From Neoceratodus forsteri (Eukaryota; Chordata; Ceratodontiformes; Ceratodontidae), in NCBI GenBank assembly GCA_016271365.2, contig CM057458.1, forward strand, positions 196,884,501 to 196,948,500: 64,000 bases of DNA, read 5' to 3'. Position 1 is the stretch's first letter. The number at the start of each line of letters is the position of its first letter. Shown piece after piece: positions 30,400 to 41,503 of this stretch. The notes beneath the pieces are model-generated. The model made no database searches, was not told the origin of the DNA, and saw only the letters and a list, made by a program, of their open reading frames with translations. The translations under genes were made by a program, and so were the position numbers.

Positions 30400-31779
30400 G
30401 ACATTCTGGTGTGGTTACCAGCCGTGGTCAGGTTTCGGTGCATGGGGTCTGGCCTACTGCCTTTTCCCCCCACTGTTGGTAGCCCAGTTGTTGTTTGTTT
30501 TGTTTTTTAATTAGGACATCCGTGCATTTTAAATTACTTACCACCAATTCCAAGTGGCGGTTTGTCTGGGAGAACGAGAAGGCAGCCACCGGCGATGGTC
30601 AGGAATGGAGAACTGTGGCGTGTGTATGCGCAGAGCGAGGAAAACCGTGCAAATGTTTGCTGTAATAAACACACCTTTATTATGGCAAATTATGCCACAG
30701 TTTCCCCTATGGGAAAAAGGGGAAGCCGGTAATTGTATTTATTTGTGTTACCAAGAAAGGGCTCCATTGAGTGATTCTCATTTACAAGGAGGTCCTGGCA
30801 GAGAGCTGAAAAGATACAGCATGGTTTACAGTGTAGCATATGCTGAAAATATTAGTCAAAGATACAAAGCAATAGCTGGATAACATAGGTATAAAATCGT
30901 AGTACAGAGTCATATATAAAGCTGTAGATACAGACCATAGACATAAAATCATGGTACAGAATAGGCAGAAATTAAAGAAAATCACAGTAACAGTATATGC
31001 AGTATCATGGAAGCTATACAATTTCTAACACAAGTATATCGTAGGAAAAAAATACTATTATAAGGATCTGTACAGTCTGCTGGTAGTTACAGTTGTCCAC
31101 TTAGTAATTATAAAGTAATGTTTTAAATGCATTGAAGCTAACCAAGGATCCTAATTTGAGGGTGCTTTATAATTTATAACAGAGTGCAGAGACGAGACAG
31201 CTGAGTGCATCTTTGCTATATAAAGTAGACTATTGCTGGATCTCAACAAGTATAACACAACTACTCCCCGGTTTGTACTAGCTAGTGGATCTTTGGAAAA
31301 AGGCTGTAATGCATGGTAGTAGATCATTCTGTAAGCCCTTGTAGAACCAGAGATAGAGTTTTTACCCCTCAGGGTCACTGGCCACACCATCTCCACCTCC
31401 TCCAGACTGGCTGCCATGTCCCCTAGGCTTACCTCTGCTCAGGTTACCCCACGTATTCCCCGGTGGTGGGGACATAGGTGGGAGGGTAGTTCTCTCCCCC
31501 CCCCCAGTGAAAAATGCACTGAGGTGTCTTAGTGGTGGTGAGGGTCCAGGAAGTTGCGTGGTGCACCAGCCAACCCTCGGGTCCTTTTTTTATTTTCTGT
31601 CCCTTGTGCGAGCTGAGATGACACAAGACGCACATGTGCCCCAGAACCTGTGGCTGTCCACCTACGTGTGATGCTTGCATCTGCTGCTTGGGCATTCAGC
31701 ACTGCCACAGACCCTCCACCTGGTAGCATCCGAAAGCCGAGTCAGCAAGCCTTCCCAGTCCAGAAGAAGAAAGTTGCCT
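30400..31779. other. No gene recognised
   Basis: A 109-residue frame at 30554-30883 and others show no domain. The stretch is of mixed composition, with a C-run near 31495-31505. I see no repeat family I can name. Confidence 0.45.
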
Positions 31780-31915
31780 TTTGGCTGCTACATTCTCTCC
31801 CAGTCCCCCCACCCACAGCCCGCAACAAACCAAGCTCATTCCTAAACTTGGGTAATCGCATGGTGTGAGGTAAGGTGCTCACCGGCACCTCCGCTCTCAG
31901 CACTACTGGGCCGGC
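31780..31915 (-). mobile_element. tRNA-derived SINE head, copy G1
   Basis: On the minus strand it begins GCCGGCCCAGTAGTGCTGAG and includes GCGATTACCCAAGTTTAGG. It matches the SINE at 46430-46557 in order (GGCCCGGTGGCGCTGAGG, then CTGGGTTCAGGAATGAGC), which has clear target duplications. The AGTGCTGAG and GGTTCAGGAAT blocks look like degenerate pol III A and B boxes. The left boundary of this copy is unclear and may extend to about 31560. Confidence 0.5.
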
Positions 31916-32129
31916 TCAGAAATAGAGGGTCTTATCCTTTTTGTACCTAGAGATGGCCAGCCTATGGCTGAAAAGAGGGTTGAATGATGGGTCCTTGGAG
32001 ATAAACTGGTTTTAAAGTGAAGAGGCCTGTAGTAGAGCACATATCAGGTTACCATAGTTTACTAACAGCAAGAATGTGGCTTACACTAACCTTTTACTTG
32101 CTTCGGCAGTAAAGCAGAATTTATTTATT

Positions 32130-32600
32130 GTCAGCGTGGGTAATTTGGTAGCACATCTGCCTCTGGGCCATAAGGTCATGGGTTCTAGTCCCACATCGGG
32201 ATTGGGCTCACACCTAAAATGCTGGCTTCCAAGTGCAGTATTGGGGGTGCTGTACTGTAGGGGTGTGCTGTCCTTCAGATGAGATGTTAAACTGAGGTCC
32301 CTTCTACCCATCTCTGGTGCTCTCCTGGTGGGTGTCCAGGTGGAAGTAAAATAACCCAAGGCACTTTTCACAAAGAGTAGATGATTTTCCGTGGTGTCCT
32401 GGCCAACATTCCCTTTCCCATAAAACCAATTCATGAAATTATCCAAGGCTGTATGTGGGTGTTGATGCTCAAAATGGCTGCCACTATGTTTCCAGTCACT
32501 TGGCTACCAGTCTAGCATTGCTTGTAAAGTGCTTTGGGATGCAATGTGTATGAAAAGTGCTGTATAAGTGCTAATTCTTCATCTTCTTATTCTCCTCCTT
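32130..32600 (+). mobile_element. tRNA-derived SINE with conserved vertebrate body
   Basis: The head has pol III-like boxes: TGGTAGCACAT near 32147 (A box) and GGTTCTAGTCC at 32181 (B box). The body has CAGATGAGATGTTAAACTGA and GTGGTGTCCTGGCCAACAT, sequences I associate with widely shared vertebrate SINEs. The 3' end has GTAAAGTGCTTTGGGATG and AAAAGTGCTGTATAAGTGC, a LINE-like tail used for mobilisation. A TTC-rich tail follows. I cannot assign a family name with certainty. Confidence 0.75.
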
Positions 32601-32763
32601 CTCTTTCTTCTATTCTTGCAATAGAATCCCAGTACAGAACATAGTTTATTACATAGCATATTGATGCAATCAGTGAATAATAGTTTACTTTTCATCCATA
32701 GACCCAGGTACTTGTGAATCCACCAGTTGTAGGGTATCACCTATTAGAATAGAGATAGTGAAA

Positions 32764-33130
32764 GATAAGGGGCCTAATTCTCAAAGCTCCTGGCATGGCA
32801 CCAGAAAGAATGGCACAAACTGACCCTTACGCCAAAAAATGCACCGGAAGCAATTTTCAAAGGCAGCCTGCATCAACCACAGGCTGCCTGCACCAAACAG
32901 GGCTTGTGCCACCTGTGCCCCACAAAATGGACTGTGGCATGGTGCTAGAAGCTTGTGGCAAATGCAGGCTGCTGAATCCCCCAAAACTGGTATTCTCAAA
33001 GATCTCCCAGAGGTCTAATTTCTAAGTACCATTAGACCAGCCAGGGCTGGTCTAAGGGTACTTAGAAATAGGCTCTCAGGGAGAATTGAGCAATTTGCAG
33101 CAATGTGCCACGTTCCCGATTCCCCATTCT
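32764..33130 (+). mobile_element. Palindromic (foldback) DNA element, left portion
   Basis: It begins with the terminal inverted repeat GGGGCCTAATTCTCAAAG. Its counterpart on the right end of the element is CTTTTGAGAATCGGGCCC at 42584-42601. The stretch stops at the target duplication CCCCATTCT, where an L1 has been inserted, and the element continues at 41504. Confidence 0.75.
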
Positions 33131-33348
33131 TTTTTTGTAAATATTTTTTTTTTTTTATTATTCCATGATTTTCTGGAGAGCTACAGCATACATCATATAT
33201 TCACATATATTTTCATACATTCTGTGCAGATATGGCTTTCTAATTATACTCGGGAATTTCTTACAATATCTCTTCTCAGAAATACATTTAGAATTTATTT
33301 CATAGTTCTCCTTGTGGTGGTCCCAGGTCTGCCCTTGGATTTCTTCCC

Positions 33349-36300
33349 TTATGGTATCAGGTCAGGTCTATGCCCAGAGACCCAGAGCCACCATTTAGTC
33401 CAAAAAGCTGTACATCTCTGGATTTTTAAGTTAATCTGGGCTGTCATCAGTTCCATTCTGTATATTTGATAGGTTATATTTTCCCATTCTCTAGAGGTAG
33501 GTGGGTCTTTCTGTAGCCATTTCCTCATTACCGCTTCATTAGCAGCCATGAGCAATATGGCTAGTAAAAGCCTTGTGTTACCTCTTTCTACTTCACTGTT
33601 GAAATTTAAAATAAGTGCTATTTCTGGTGTCAGAGTCCCCAATTCTGGGAATAATTCCCTAATGCCCCCCACTTCTCTCAGAACGCTTCCAAAATGGGCA
33701 GCTCCAAAATATGTGTTGATGGTTAGCTACTGGTTCCCACAGCCCTCCAGCCTGCCGCTCCCATTTGAGGGTCTTATTTCCCCACTATTAGTGGGGTTCT
33801 AAAAAATCTAATCGGATAGTTCCAGCCAAATTCTCTCCAAGTTGGAGATTCTGTGTACTGTACTGTACTGTTGTGTATATCCCTTCCCAATTCTCTTCCT
33901 CCAAATTTATGCCTAGTTCTTCCTGCCACCATTGTTGAGATTGCATCTTGGTCTCTTTCTGGTTGCTGATTAAAGCTTGGTACGTTTTGGATATTATATG
34001 TACTGGTAATGCTATATCTATTGTAGTAATTATTATTCTCATAAGTGAGGGTGTCTTTCTTGGGTCCCAGTCTTTCACTAATTGGTTCTTACAATAATGT
34101 TTTATCTGGAGAAATCGAAAAAAATCTTGTTTCCCTAAATGGTACTTTTCTTTTAGTGTCTGGAATTGGCAAAAGTCCCTTTGTTCATATAGTTGATAGA
34201 ATCTGGTAAGGCCCTGTTGGTGCCATCTTGTAAAATTGTAATCCTGTTTGGTTGGTTCAAATCTGGGATCTGCTGTAATTTTTTGTATTTAGTATATTTT
34301 GGGGTCTTTAGTTTTTTTAATTATTGATCTCCAAATAGTCAGTAATTGTCTGCTTTGTTTAAGTCTAATCTATTTTTTCATGATTACTTTTGGTACTGTT
34401 CTGCCAAATAAAATATATCTCTATTCCCTCCGCTTGATTTCCTCTCTCAATCACTTTCAAGTGCGGATCTAATCCTTCATCTAACCACTGTAATATATGT
34501 GAAGTTACTGCTGCCTGTGCATATTGTTCTAAATTGGGGAATGCAACACCCCCTTTATTTTTCGATAGTTGCAACGTTTTGTATTTTATTCTTGTTTTTT
34601 CCCCTTGCCACGTAAATCTGGATATCATACTATTCCATTTTTTAAAGTCTGATTGTAGTGGGTATATTGGTAGAGTCTGAAAGAGATATAAGAATCTTGG
34701 GAGTATATTCATTCATTCTTATAGCCTCACTTCTCTGATTCAGTGAGAGAGGCAGGGGTCCCATCTCAAAAAATCTTCCCTGATAGTCTGTATAAGTGGA
34801 TTATAGTTGGCTTTATATAAATTGTGTGTTTCCTTTGTAAGATTTATCCCCAGGTACCGAAATGTAGTACTTTTCCATTTCAATGGGTATCTGGCCTGGA
34901 TTATCTCATTAAATACAAGTAAGACAGAAGTGGTATGTCTAAACTACCAGCCAAGGTAGTTTTGACATTTCACTTCTGTCTTACTTGTATTTAGTTTATA
35001 TCCTAATGTACATTCCATCTCCCCAAGAAGAGAGAATAATTTTGGTATGGAGTTTTCTGGTTCTGTTAAATATATTAAGTCACCTGTAAAAAAGGCTGTT
35101 TTATGAGTGGTATTAAGCAATTTGATCCCTGAGATTTGTTCATTTTCTCTAATAGCCTGGGCTAACGGTTCTACGTATATAGCAAATAGGGAAGGGGATA
35201 AAGGGCAGCCTTGACAGGTACCTCTATTTAAAGGGAAATGGGTTGAGAATGATCCATTAACTTTTATCATAGCTTGTGGAGACGTGTATATTCATTGAAT
35301 TATGTTTAAAAAGGTTAATGGGAAGTTAAATTTTTCCATCGTATATCTTAGACATCTCCAAGAAACTCTATTGAATGCTTTCTGGGCATCCATACTTAAG
35401 AGTATGGAGGTTTTTTTCCCTTTTTATATTTTTTCCAATAGATATACTGTTCGTTTAACATGATCTGCTGTATGATGTTCTATGATAAACCCTGCTTGAT
35501 CTTTATTTATAATATGTGGTAATATACTTTCCAATCTTTTAGCCATAATAGCTGTGAAGTATTTATAATCCTGGTTTAAAACTGAAATAGAGTGATATGA
35601 TTCACAGTTCACTGGATCTTTATCTGGTTTAAGTATTGTGGATATGTTAGCATATTGCCAGTTATTTGGAATAGAAGAATTGTCCTCTTGTATAGCGTTA
35701 AATAACTCGGTTAGTGATGGGATTAGAGTTTTCTTGAATGTTTTATAAAATTCTGTAGTGTATCCATCTGGGCCTGGGCTTTTATTTGATTTGGAGTTAC
35801 TAAAGACATTACTAATCCCTTGAGATGTTATTGGATGGGTTAATATCTTACTTTGTTCCTCTGTGATTTGGGGTAATTTCATATTTGTAAAAAAAGTTTT
35901 ATATTTTTCTTCATCTGTTTCTTGTTGCTGGTGATATAATTTGGAATAGAATATTTTGAAACTCTCTAATATATCCTTGGTTTTATTAAGTATTTTAGCT
36001 TGTGTTGGATGTTTTATTTTAGTTATTGTTGATATAGCCTGTTGTTTTCTTAATCGATAAGCTAGTAACTTAGCCGCCCTGCCTCCCCTTCATAGTACCT
36101 TTGTTTCTCATGCATCAAGGCTTGTTCCATTTTTTGATTTTATATATCTTGTAGTTTTGTCTTTACCTAGTTAATCTGTGTAATCGTGTCTCCCTTTCCC
36201 TCTACGTGTGCTTGCTGCAATATTTCTAGTTCCAATTCTTTTTGTTTCCTAGCTCTCATTTTCTTTTGGTGGGTTGCATATGCTATAATTTCTTCCCTTA

Positions 36301-37161
36301 AAACTGATTTTAACGTGTCCCATAGGGTTCCCGCCAGCACTTTTTCTATTGTGTTTCTTGTATTATTCTGGGGATCCATTGCTGTACCTTTTCCTTGAAC
36401 TGTTTATGTTTAATTAACATATTATTGAACCTCCATTGTTTCATTATTATTTCTTGTTCTACTTCTAATTCTACAGTAATAATTGCATGGTCTAAAAGGT
36501 AAATTGGGGAAATTTTGACCTTAAGTATCAAGTCTAGGGATTCCGCTTCTACAAAAAAATAGTCTATACATGAATATGTATTATGAACCCCAGAGAAATG
36601 TGTATATCCTCGGGCTGTTGGATTATAATGTCTCCAAGTATCTAGTAAAGCAAGATCTTTTATCAGTCTCTTGCCATGTTTCTGTCCCCTTGTAGCTTTG
36701 GGGGTATTAAGATTTGAACTGCCCTTGCTAGGATTCATTAGCAGGTTCAGATCTCCTCCTATTATTAGTTTCCTTTGTTTAAAGTCTTTAATTTTATCGA
36801 AAACTGCTTGATATACCGTGATTTCTGATCCTGGGGGTATATACATGCTTCCCACTGTATAAATCTGCCCTTCCCAGGTTCTCTTCGCCAAACATAATCT
36901 GCCTTCAGCATCCTGATAAGATTCTAGCATTTGGAAGGTCGAAAATCATGGTGTAAGTATGGCTGAACCTCTCCTGCGCCCTCTTGTGTATGTACTTGCC
37001 ACAACACTTGACATTCCATATTTTAATAATTTCTGGTGTTCATCTTTTGAAAGATGTGTCTCCTGTAATAAAATCATTTGAGAGTGCATTTTTCTGAGAT
37101 GAGAGAGTATTTTAGATCTCGTTATAGGGTTACTTAATCCATTGACATTCTGGGACACCAC
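33349..37161 (-). pseudogene. L1 ORF2: endonuclease, reverse transcriptase, C-terminal Cys domain
   Basis: On the minus strand: endonuclease at 37161-36346 (NVNGLSNPITRSKIL, LLQETHLSKDEH, IIGGDLNLLMNP, CIDYFFV, LLDHAIITVEL). Reverse transcriptase at 35882-34944 (SNKSPGPDGYTTEFYKTF, ISTILKPDKDP, KDQAGFI, TCQGCPLSPSLFAIYVEPLA). In the catalytic box the family form FADDIIYLT is altered to FTGDLIYLT, so one catalytic Asp is lost. C-terminal part at 34712-33349 (RFTWQGEKTRIKYKTL, KGGVAFPNLEQY). A decayed FWSCPFW near 33690 corresponds to the Cys-rich end. Many frameshifts. Confidence 0.85.
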
Positions 37162-37164
37162 TTT

Positions 37165-38765
37165 CAGGGTTTTCTTAATCTGAGCAATCTAAATACCTTT
37201 GGTATTGTTCCCCTGTATTCGTTCTCTTATATCTATTACATTGCCTGTCTTCTATATTATTTGCACTCCTGAGTTTACACATGGCTTGTTTCCTTTTTTT
37301 GTTCCATATCTCACCCCTTTATATTCTCCGATGTTTCTGTATCCTCCCCTTTTTTCCTTCCCCACTCCTAGACAACTATCTCTCTTCCCCTGAGTATAAC
37401 CTATATACATTGTGACTTCCAATGTCAGATTCATCCCTTACAAGGACAGAAAAATCTGTCTAATGTGGGCTATTTGCCTTTCTTTGCAGGCCTGCCCTGG
37501 GGACTGTACATGTCCCCCATAATGATAACCTAAATGATATTGGGTCCTAGCCGAGTTTCCTATCTGGTTGACAGGTCCCTTTAAAGAAATTCCTAAACAA
37601 TTAGTATAATTTCCAACATAAAATATAAGGGAAAAAAAAAAGATAATACAGGTGCCAAGCTCTGGTCGCTTCATTGCGCCCCAATCATAACTCTCGCGTT
37701 GTCCATCTTTTTTATTCAGTTAGTCCATGTCCTTTTGCTTTTAGTCTGATTTCTTCTAGGTTTCTGAAATGTTTCTTTGTATGTGTTATTCATGTATCCT
37801 TGTATGCCCTTGTATAACATGTACGTACTCTCCTGATGTGGAACCTTTGTAAAAGAGCCTTGGCTCAAAGGTAATTGTAATCCTAGATCTAAATAAACAA
37901 ATAATAAACAAATTGTCCAAATTATCAGTTTTTATTTCCTCTATATTCTTCCTCTCGGTTTTATCTAGTAGTATTTTGATTTGTTTTTATACACTTTATT
38001 GTCTTCCCTTTTTATCCATTCTGTTAGAAAATCTTCTTGATTCTTGGCTTTAAGCAGAGTGTGCCCTCTGGTGGATTTTATTTTGCTATATGCCTTGAGC
38101 TCCCTCTAGGAGGCCCTTGGCCTTCGCATCCAGCCAAATATTCAAGAACAGCAAGACCCCCCCCCCCCCCTCGACTGTTCGGTCTCTGTGGAGCCCTCCA
38201 CACCCAGTCTGGTACCCCCAACCGGGATTCCACCAAGAAAATTCTCAGTTTAGCTGTTCCTGTCTTGTTCCCGCCCTTCTCTCCACCAAGAGCGCCCAAA
38301 ATATTACCCTGTGTCCTTATCCTTCGCTTCAGGTGCACCTTCCCTTGATTTATCCTTTTTTTTTTTTTAAGAGGTTTTTAAATGCTTATCTTTAAGCAAG
38401 AGACAATGGCCAGCTTCCTAGTCACTTCTTTTAAACTAATATGCATTCTCTGGTATTCACATCGGGGTTCATTAGTGCCATCCTGTGAGCAGTCTCTCTC
38501 ACGGAATTATTTTGGCGCTCTTTTAGTGGAAGCAATCCTCAGAGAAGCCCCATCCAGCCCACTGGGATCTCCTATCCCCTGATGGGGACATTTGTGTACT
38601 TCCCCTGAGGGCTTAATCCCCCTAGACCCGGCCTAGATCTGCTCCTCCAGTAAACCTATACAGTCAAATCCGAGGGCCTACCTCCTCATGGGCTGTTTTT
38701 CCATCTTATCTGGGTGCTGCACTCTTACTCATCGGCCTGCTCTGTTCAAGAGGATAATCATTTGG
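37165..38765. other. L1 inter-ORF stretch, unassigned
   Basis: Between the L1 ORF2 start and the ORF1 stop lie about 1.6 kb, longer than usual for an L1. It contains a C-run (38159-38170), a T-run (38358-38369) and a possible plus-strand element tail AAATAAACAAATAATAAAC at 37891-37909. It probably holds one or more small insertions that I cannot name. Confidence 0.4.
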
Positions 38766-38768
38766 ATT

Positions 38769-39355
38769 TTATTTTGCAAATTGTGCCAATAGTCTCTTTA
38801 TCTCGTCTAATACTACTTGCTGTATTTCCCTTCCCGGTCTCATTTCTTTGTTCAGTCCCGAACTCAAAGTGTGAGGTTTCCCTGGTAATTTAGTGGGCAG
38901 CTCAAATCCTCTCTGTCTCAGGTCTTCCATCGCATTTGCCATGCTATCATATGTGGCCTGTCCATGAGGATATTGGATTAAAAGTCGAGCTGGATAGAGT
39001 GATTGGAATTTCAGCTGCAATTGTCTCAAAATCGGAAACAAAGGTACATATTCCCTTCTTCGTTGCATTGTTACTCTCGCATAGTCATTATCAAAAAAAA
39101 GTCTTTGTTTTCCACTAAATATTTTCCCCTTTGCCTGTGCTTTCTGAAGTATTTTTTTCTTTTGTGTGGGAGCTCAGAAATCGCACTATTACAGAGCATG
39201 GGCGAGTCTCCAGTTCTACAGGTTTTGGGCTGAGCGCCCTGTGGGCCCGTTCTATTTCAATGAGAAAGTCCTGTTCTAGATCTAGTTCTTATCTTAATAA
39301 ATTCTCTATGTAGCCCCTCATGTCTCTGCCCTCACTATTCTCTGGTATTCCATAA
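38769..39355 (-). pseudogene. L1 ORF1, C-terminal part
   Basis: The minus-strand frame 39068-38769 contains QRRREYVPLFPILRQL and LYPARLLIQYPH, the RNA-binding C-terminal domain of L1-type ORF1 proteins (family form RRREF, LYPA). The upstream part to 39355 is decayed. The rest of ORF1 is on the other side of CR1 copy A2, at 41338-41000. Confidence 0.7.
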
Positions 39356-39427
39356 ATTCTGGATACAGAAGTTGATACCAGCCCATTTACAGAAGAAAGG
39401 GTTCTGAAAGAACTCTTAAAACTGAAG

Positions 39428-40582
39428 GTGGACAAAGCAATGGGGCCTGATGGGATTCATCCGAGAATTCTAAAAGAACTAAGGGTAGAACTAGTGACAC
39501 CACTGACTACCCTCTTCAACAAATCATGGGAGGATGGGGTGGTACCCGAGGACTGGAGGAGGGCAGATGTGATTCCCCTTCACAAAAGTGGGAGCAAGGC
39601 AGAAGCAGGAAACTACAGACCTGTTAGTTTAACCTCAGTGGTAGGGAAAATGATGGAATCACTTCTGAAGGAAAGAATTGTCGAGTCTCTAGAGGCTAGA
39701 GGGGCACAGGACCCAAGGCAACATGGATTCACAGCGGGAAGGTCATGCCAGACAAATCTGATAGATTTCTTTGACTTGGTGACCAAAGTAGTAGATCAGG
39801 GAGGGGCTGTGGACATGGCCTACCTAGACTTTAGCAAGGCATTTGACACAGTCCCACACAAAAGATTAATATACAGGTTAGCCAGCCTGGGAGTGGGTGT
39901 CAAGATGACAGCCTGGGTAAAGAACTGGCTGGAGAATAGGACACAGAGAGTAATAGTAAATGGAGTCCACTCTGAAGAAAGGGGGGTTACTAGTGGGGTA
40001 CCGCAGGGTACAGTATTAGGACCGGTCCTCTTCAGTATCTTTATAAGTGACATTGCAGAGGGACTGGAAGGAAAAGTATGTCTCTTTGCAGATGACACAA
40101 AGATCTGTAACAGAGTTGATGCACAAGGTGGGGTGGAAAGGATGAGAAGGGACTTGGCAAGGTTAGAGGAATGGTCAAATGTATGGCAGCTTAGATTCAA
40201 TGCTAAGAAGCGCAAGGTAATGCACCTGGGAAACAAAAACCCTGGGGAAGAGTACACCATGGGGGGTGAGATACTAACAACAACAAAAATGGAAAGGGAC
40301 CTGGGGGTAGTCATATCAGATGACCTAAAGGTGGGCAAACAATGTGAGAGGACAGCAAGGAGGGCTGGGGGGATACTGGGATGCATAGGGAGAGGCATCA
40401 CCAGTAGAAAACAGGAAGTTATTATCCCTCTGTACAGACAGCTGGTCAGACCCCATCTGGAGTACTGCGTGCAGTTCTGGAGACCCAATCTCCATGAAGA
40501 CATAGACAGGATGGAAGCTGTCCTGAGAAGGCAACTAAAATGGTGCAGGGTCTGCACCGGAAGACATATGAAGAGAGCTTAA
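39428..40582 (+). CDS. CR1 ORF2 reverse transcriptase, copy A2
   Basis: This open frame of 384 residues spans the whole polymerase: AMGPDGIHPRILKEL (4-18), NYRPVSLTSVVGKMM (62-76), QHGFTAGRSCQT (98-109), YLDFSKAFDTV (132-142), SGVPQGTVLGPVLFS (189-203) and the catalytic box FADDT (220-224). Then come FNAKKRKVMHLG and LEYCVQFWRPNL. All palm Asp residues are present. It loses frame at about 40525, where a small indel turns the family's RATKM into RQLKW, and it lacks the endonuclease because of 5' truncation. ATG 39428 is internal, not the native start. Confidence 0.85.
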   Translation: MDKAMGPDGIHPRILKELRVELVTPLTTLFNKSWEDGVVPEDWRRADVIPLHKSGSKAEAGNYRPVSLTSVVGKMMESLLKERIVESLEARGAQDPRQHGFTAGRSCQTNLIDFFDLVTKVVDQGGAVDMAYLDFSKAFDTVPHKRLIYRLASLGVGVKMTAWVKNWLENRTQRVIVNGVHSEERGVTSGVPQGTVLGPVLFSIFISDIAEGLEGKVCLFADDTKICNRVDAQGGVERMRRDLARLEEWSNVWQLRFNAKKRKVMHLGNKNPGEEYTMGGEILTTTKMERDLGVVISDDLKVGKQCERTARRAGGILGCIGRGITSRKQEVIIPLYRQLVRPHLEYCVQFWRPNLHEDIDRMEAVLRRQLKWCRVCTGRHMKRA

Positions 40583-40835
40583 GGAGCTTAATATGTATAG
40601 CCTTGAGGAAAGGAGGGAGAGGGGACATGATAGAAACTTTCAAGTACCTCAAGGGAATCAACAAAGTCCAAGAGGGTAGCATCTTTCAAAAAGAGGTGTG
40701 TAAGAACAAGAGGGCACAATTTGAAGATAGAAGGAGGCAGCTCAGAGTAATTTAAGGAAGTATTTTTCACAGAGAGGGTTGTGGATGCATGGAACGCCTT
40801 CCGGAAGAGGTTGTGGAGTCAAAAACAGTGGTGGA
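40540..40835 (+). pseudogene. CR1 ORF2 C-terminal tail, copy A2
   Basis: After the frameshift near 40525 the tail continues in another frame as [27 protein letters not shown] and FQKEVCKNKRAQFEDRRRQL. A further break near 40750 precedes the FFTERVVDAWN-like end. Confidence 0.75.
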
Positions 40836-40999
40836 ATTCAAGCATGCACGGGACAGTCATAAGGCAATTCTAGGGGGTGGGGGTAGGAAGAAGTAGGCTG
40901 CTGGTTAACTAGGATCTGCAACTTATCCATTAGGTAGGGAAATGGGCAGACTGGGTGGGCCAGGCGGTCCTTATCTGCCGTCAAATTCTATGTTTCGAA

Positions 41000-41338
41000 T
41001 ATTCTGGGGTGTCTGTCTGTTCTCTGCATCTTCTTGTCTCTCTCTCCTAGGGCTTTAGTTATAGCGAGAAGCTGGGTGATAGTTATTTGAATGTCCGTAA
41101 GCTCTGAGGCCTGGTCTGAACTGTTTTTTTCCATTGTCTTTACCTAATTCTGTAAATTTATTACATCAGTGCGTAGAAGATCATGGTCCGAGCAAAAGTC
41201 TTTGGCTTTTGTTTTCCTGCGTTTCGGTTTCTTTCCTGATTATACCATCTGGGCCTGCGATAATTCTGATGTCTCAGAGTCCGATTTTTCAGCTCCCAAT
41301 TTCTCTTCTTCTATGGGTAAGACTTCATATCTGTTCAT
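41000..41338 (-). pseudogene. L1 ORF1, N-terminal part
   Basis: The minus-strand frame opens with ATG at 41336-41338 (MNRYEVLPIEEEKLGAEKS) and continues, with an in-frame stop near 41240, into basic KKPKRRKTKAK and a heptad-like helix. This is the N-terminal and coiled-coil part of L1 ORF1, whose RNA-binding end lies at 39068-38769 beyond copy A2. Confidence 0.65.
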
Positions 41339-41503
41339 GGTTCCCTTTTATGTAGTTGATGCCATCTGTAGGAATTTCTCCATTTACGAAGTTTTTAAGC
41401 TGAAGTTTGGCTGTTTTAATGCTTTTGGGGAGAGGTTTGAGCGGAGCTCCGTTCTTATGCTGCCATTCGTCACAGAGCTGCACCGGAAGTCCTCCCCAAT
41501 CCC

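Larger units (their letters stand above)
39363..40998 (+). mobile_element. CR1-type LINE, family A, copy A2 (least decayed)
   Basis: A 5'-truncated family A copy beginning GGATACAGAAGTTGATACC (as in A1 at 4458) and ending TCTGCCGTCAAATTCTATG. ATTCTGG flanks it at 39356-39362 and 41001-41007, a probable target duplication, and L1 ORF1 sequence continues on both sides. It is nearly free of stops in the first 1.2 kb. Confidence 0.85.
33131..41503 (-). mobile_element. L1-type LINE inserted in the foldback element
   Basis: The minus-strand element ends in an A-rich tail (plus-strand T-runs 33128-33163). It contains ORF2 at 37161-33349 and ORF1 at 41338-38769, the latter interrupted by CR1 copy A2. 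CCCCATTCT is present at both ends (33122-33130 and 41504-41512). Without A2 the L1 is about 6.7 kb. The motifs resemble amphibian and reptile L1/Tx1-group elements. Confidence 0.85.

Noticed and set aside
32130..32205. A possible tRNA gene
   Set aside because: A- and B-box-like sequences are present, but the stretch is the head of a SINE with a body and LINE-like tail, and no clean cloverleaf is evident.
39820..40557. Minus-strand frame of 245 residues
   Set aside because: It overlaps the plus-strand CR1 polymerase of copy A2 exactly and has no domain of its own.
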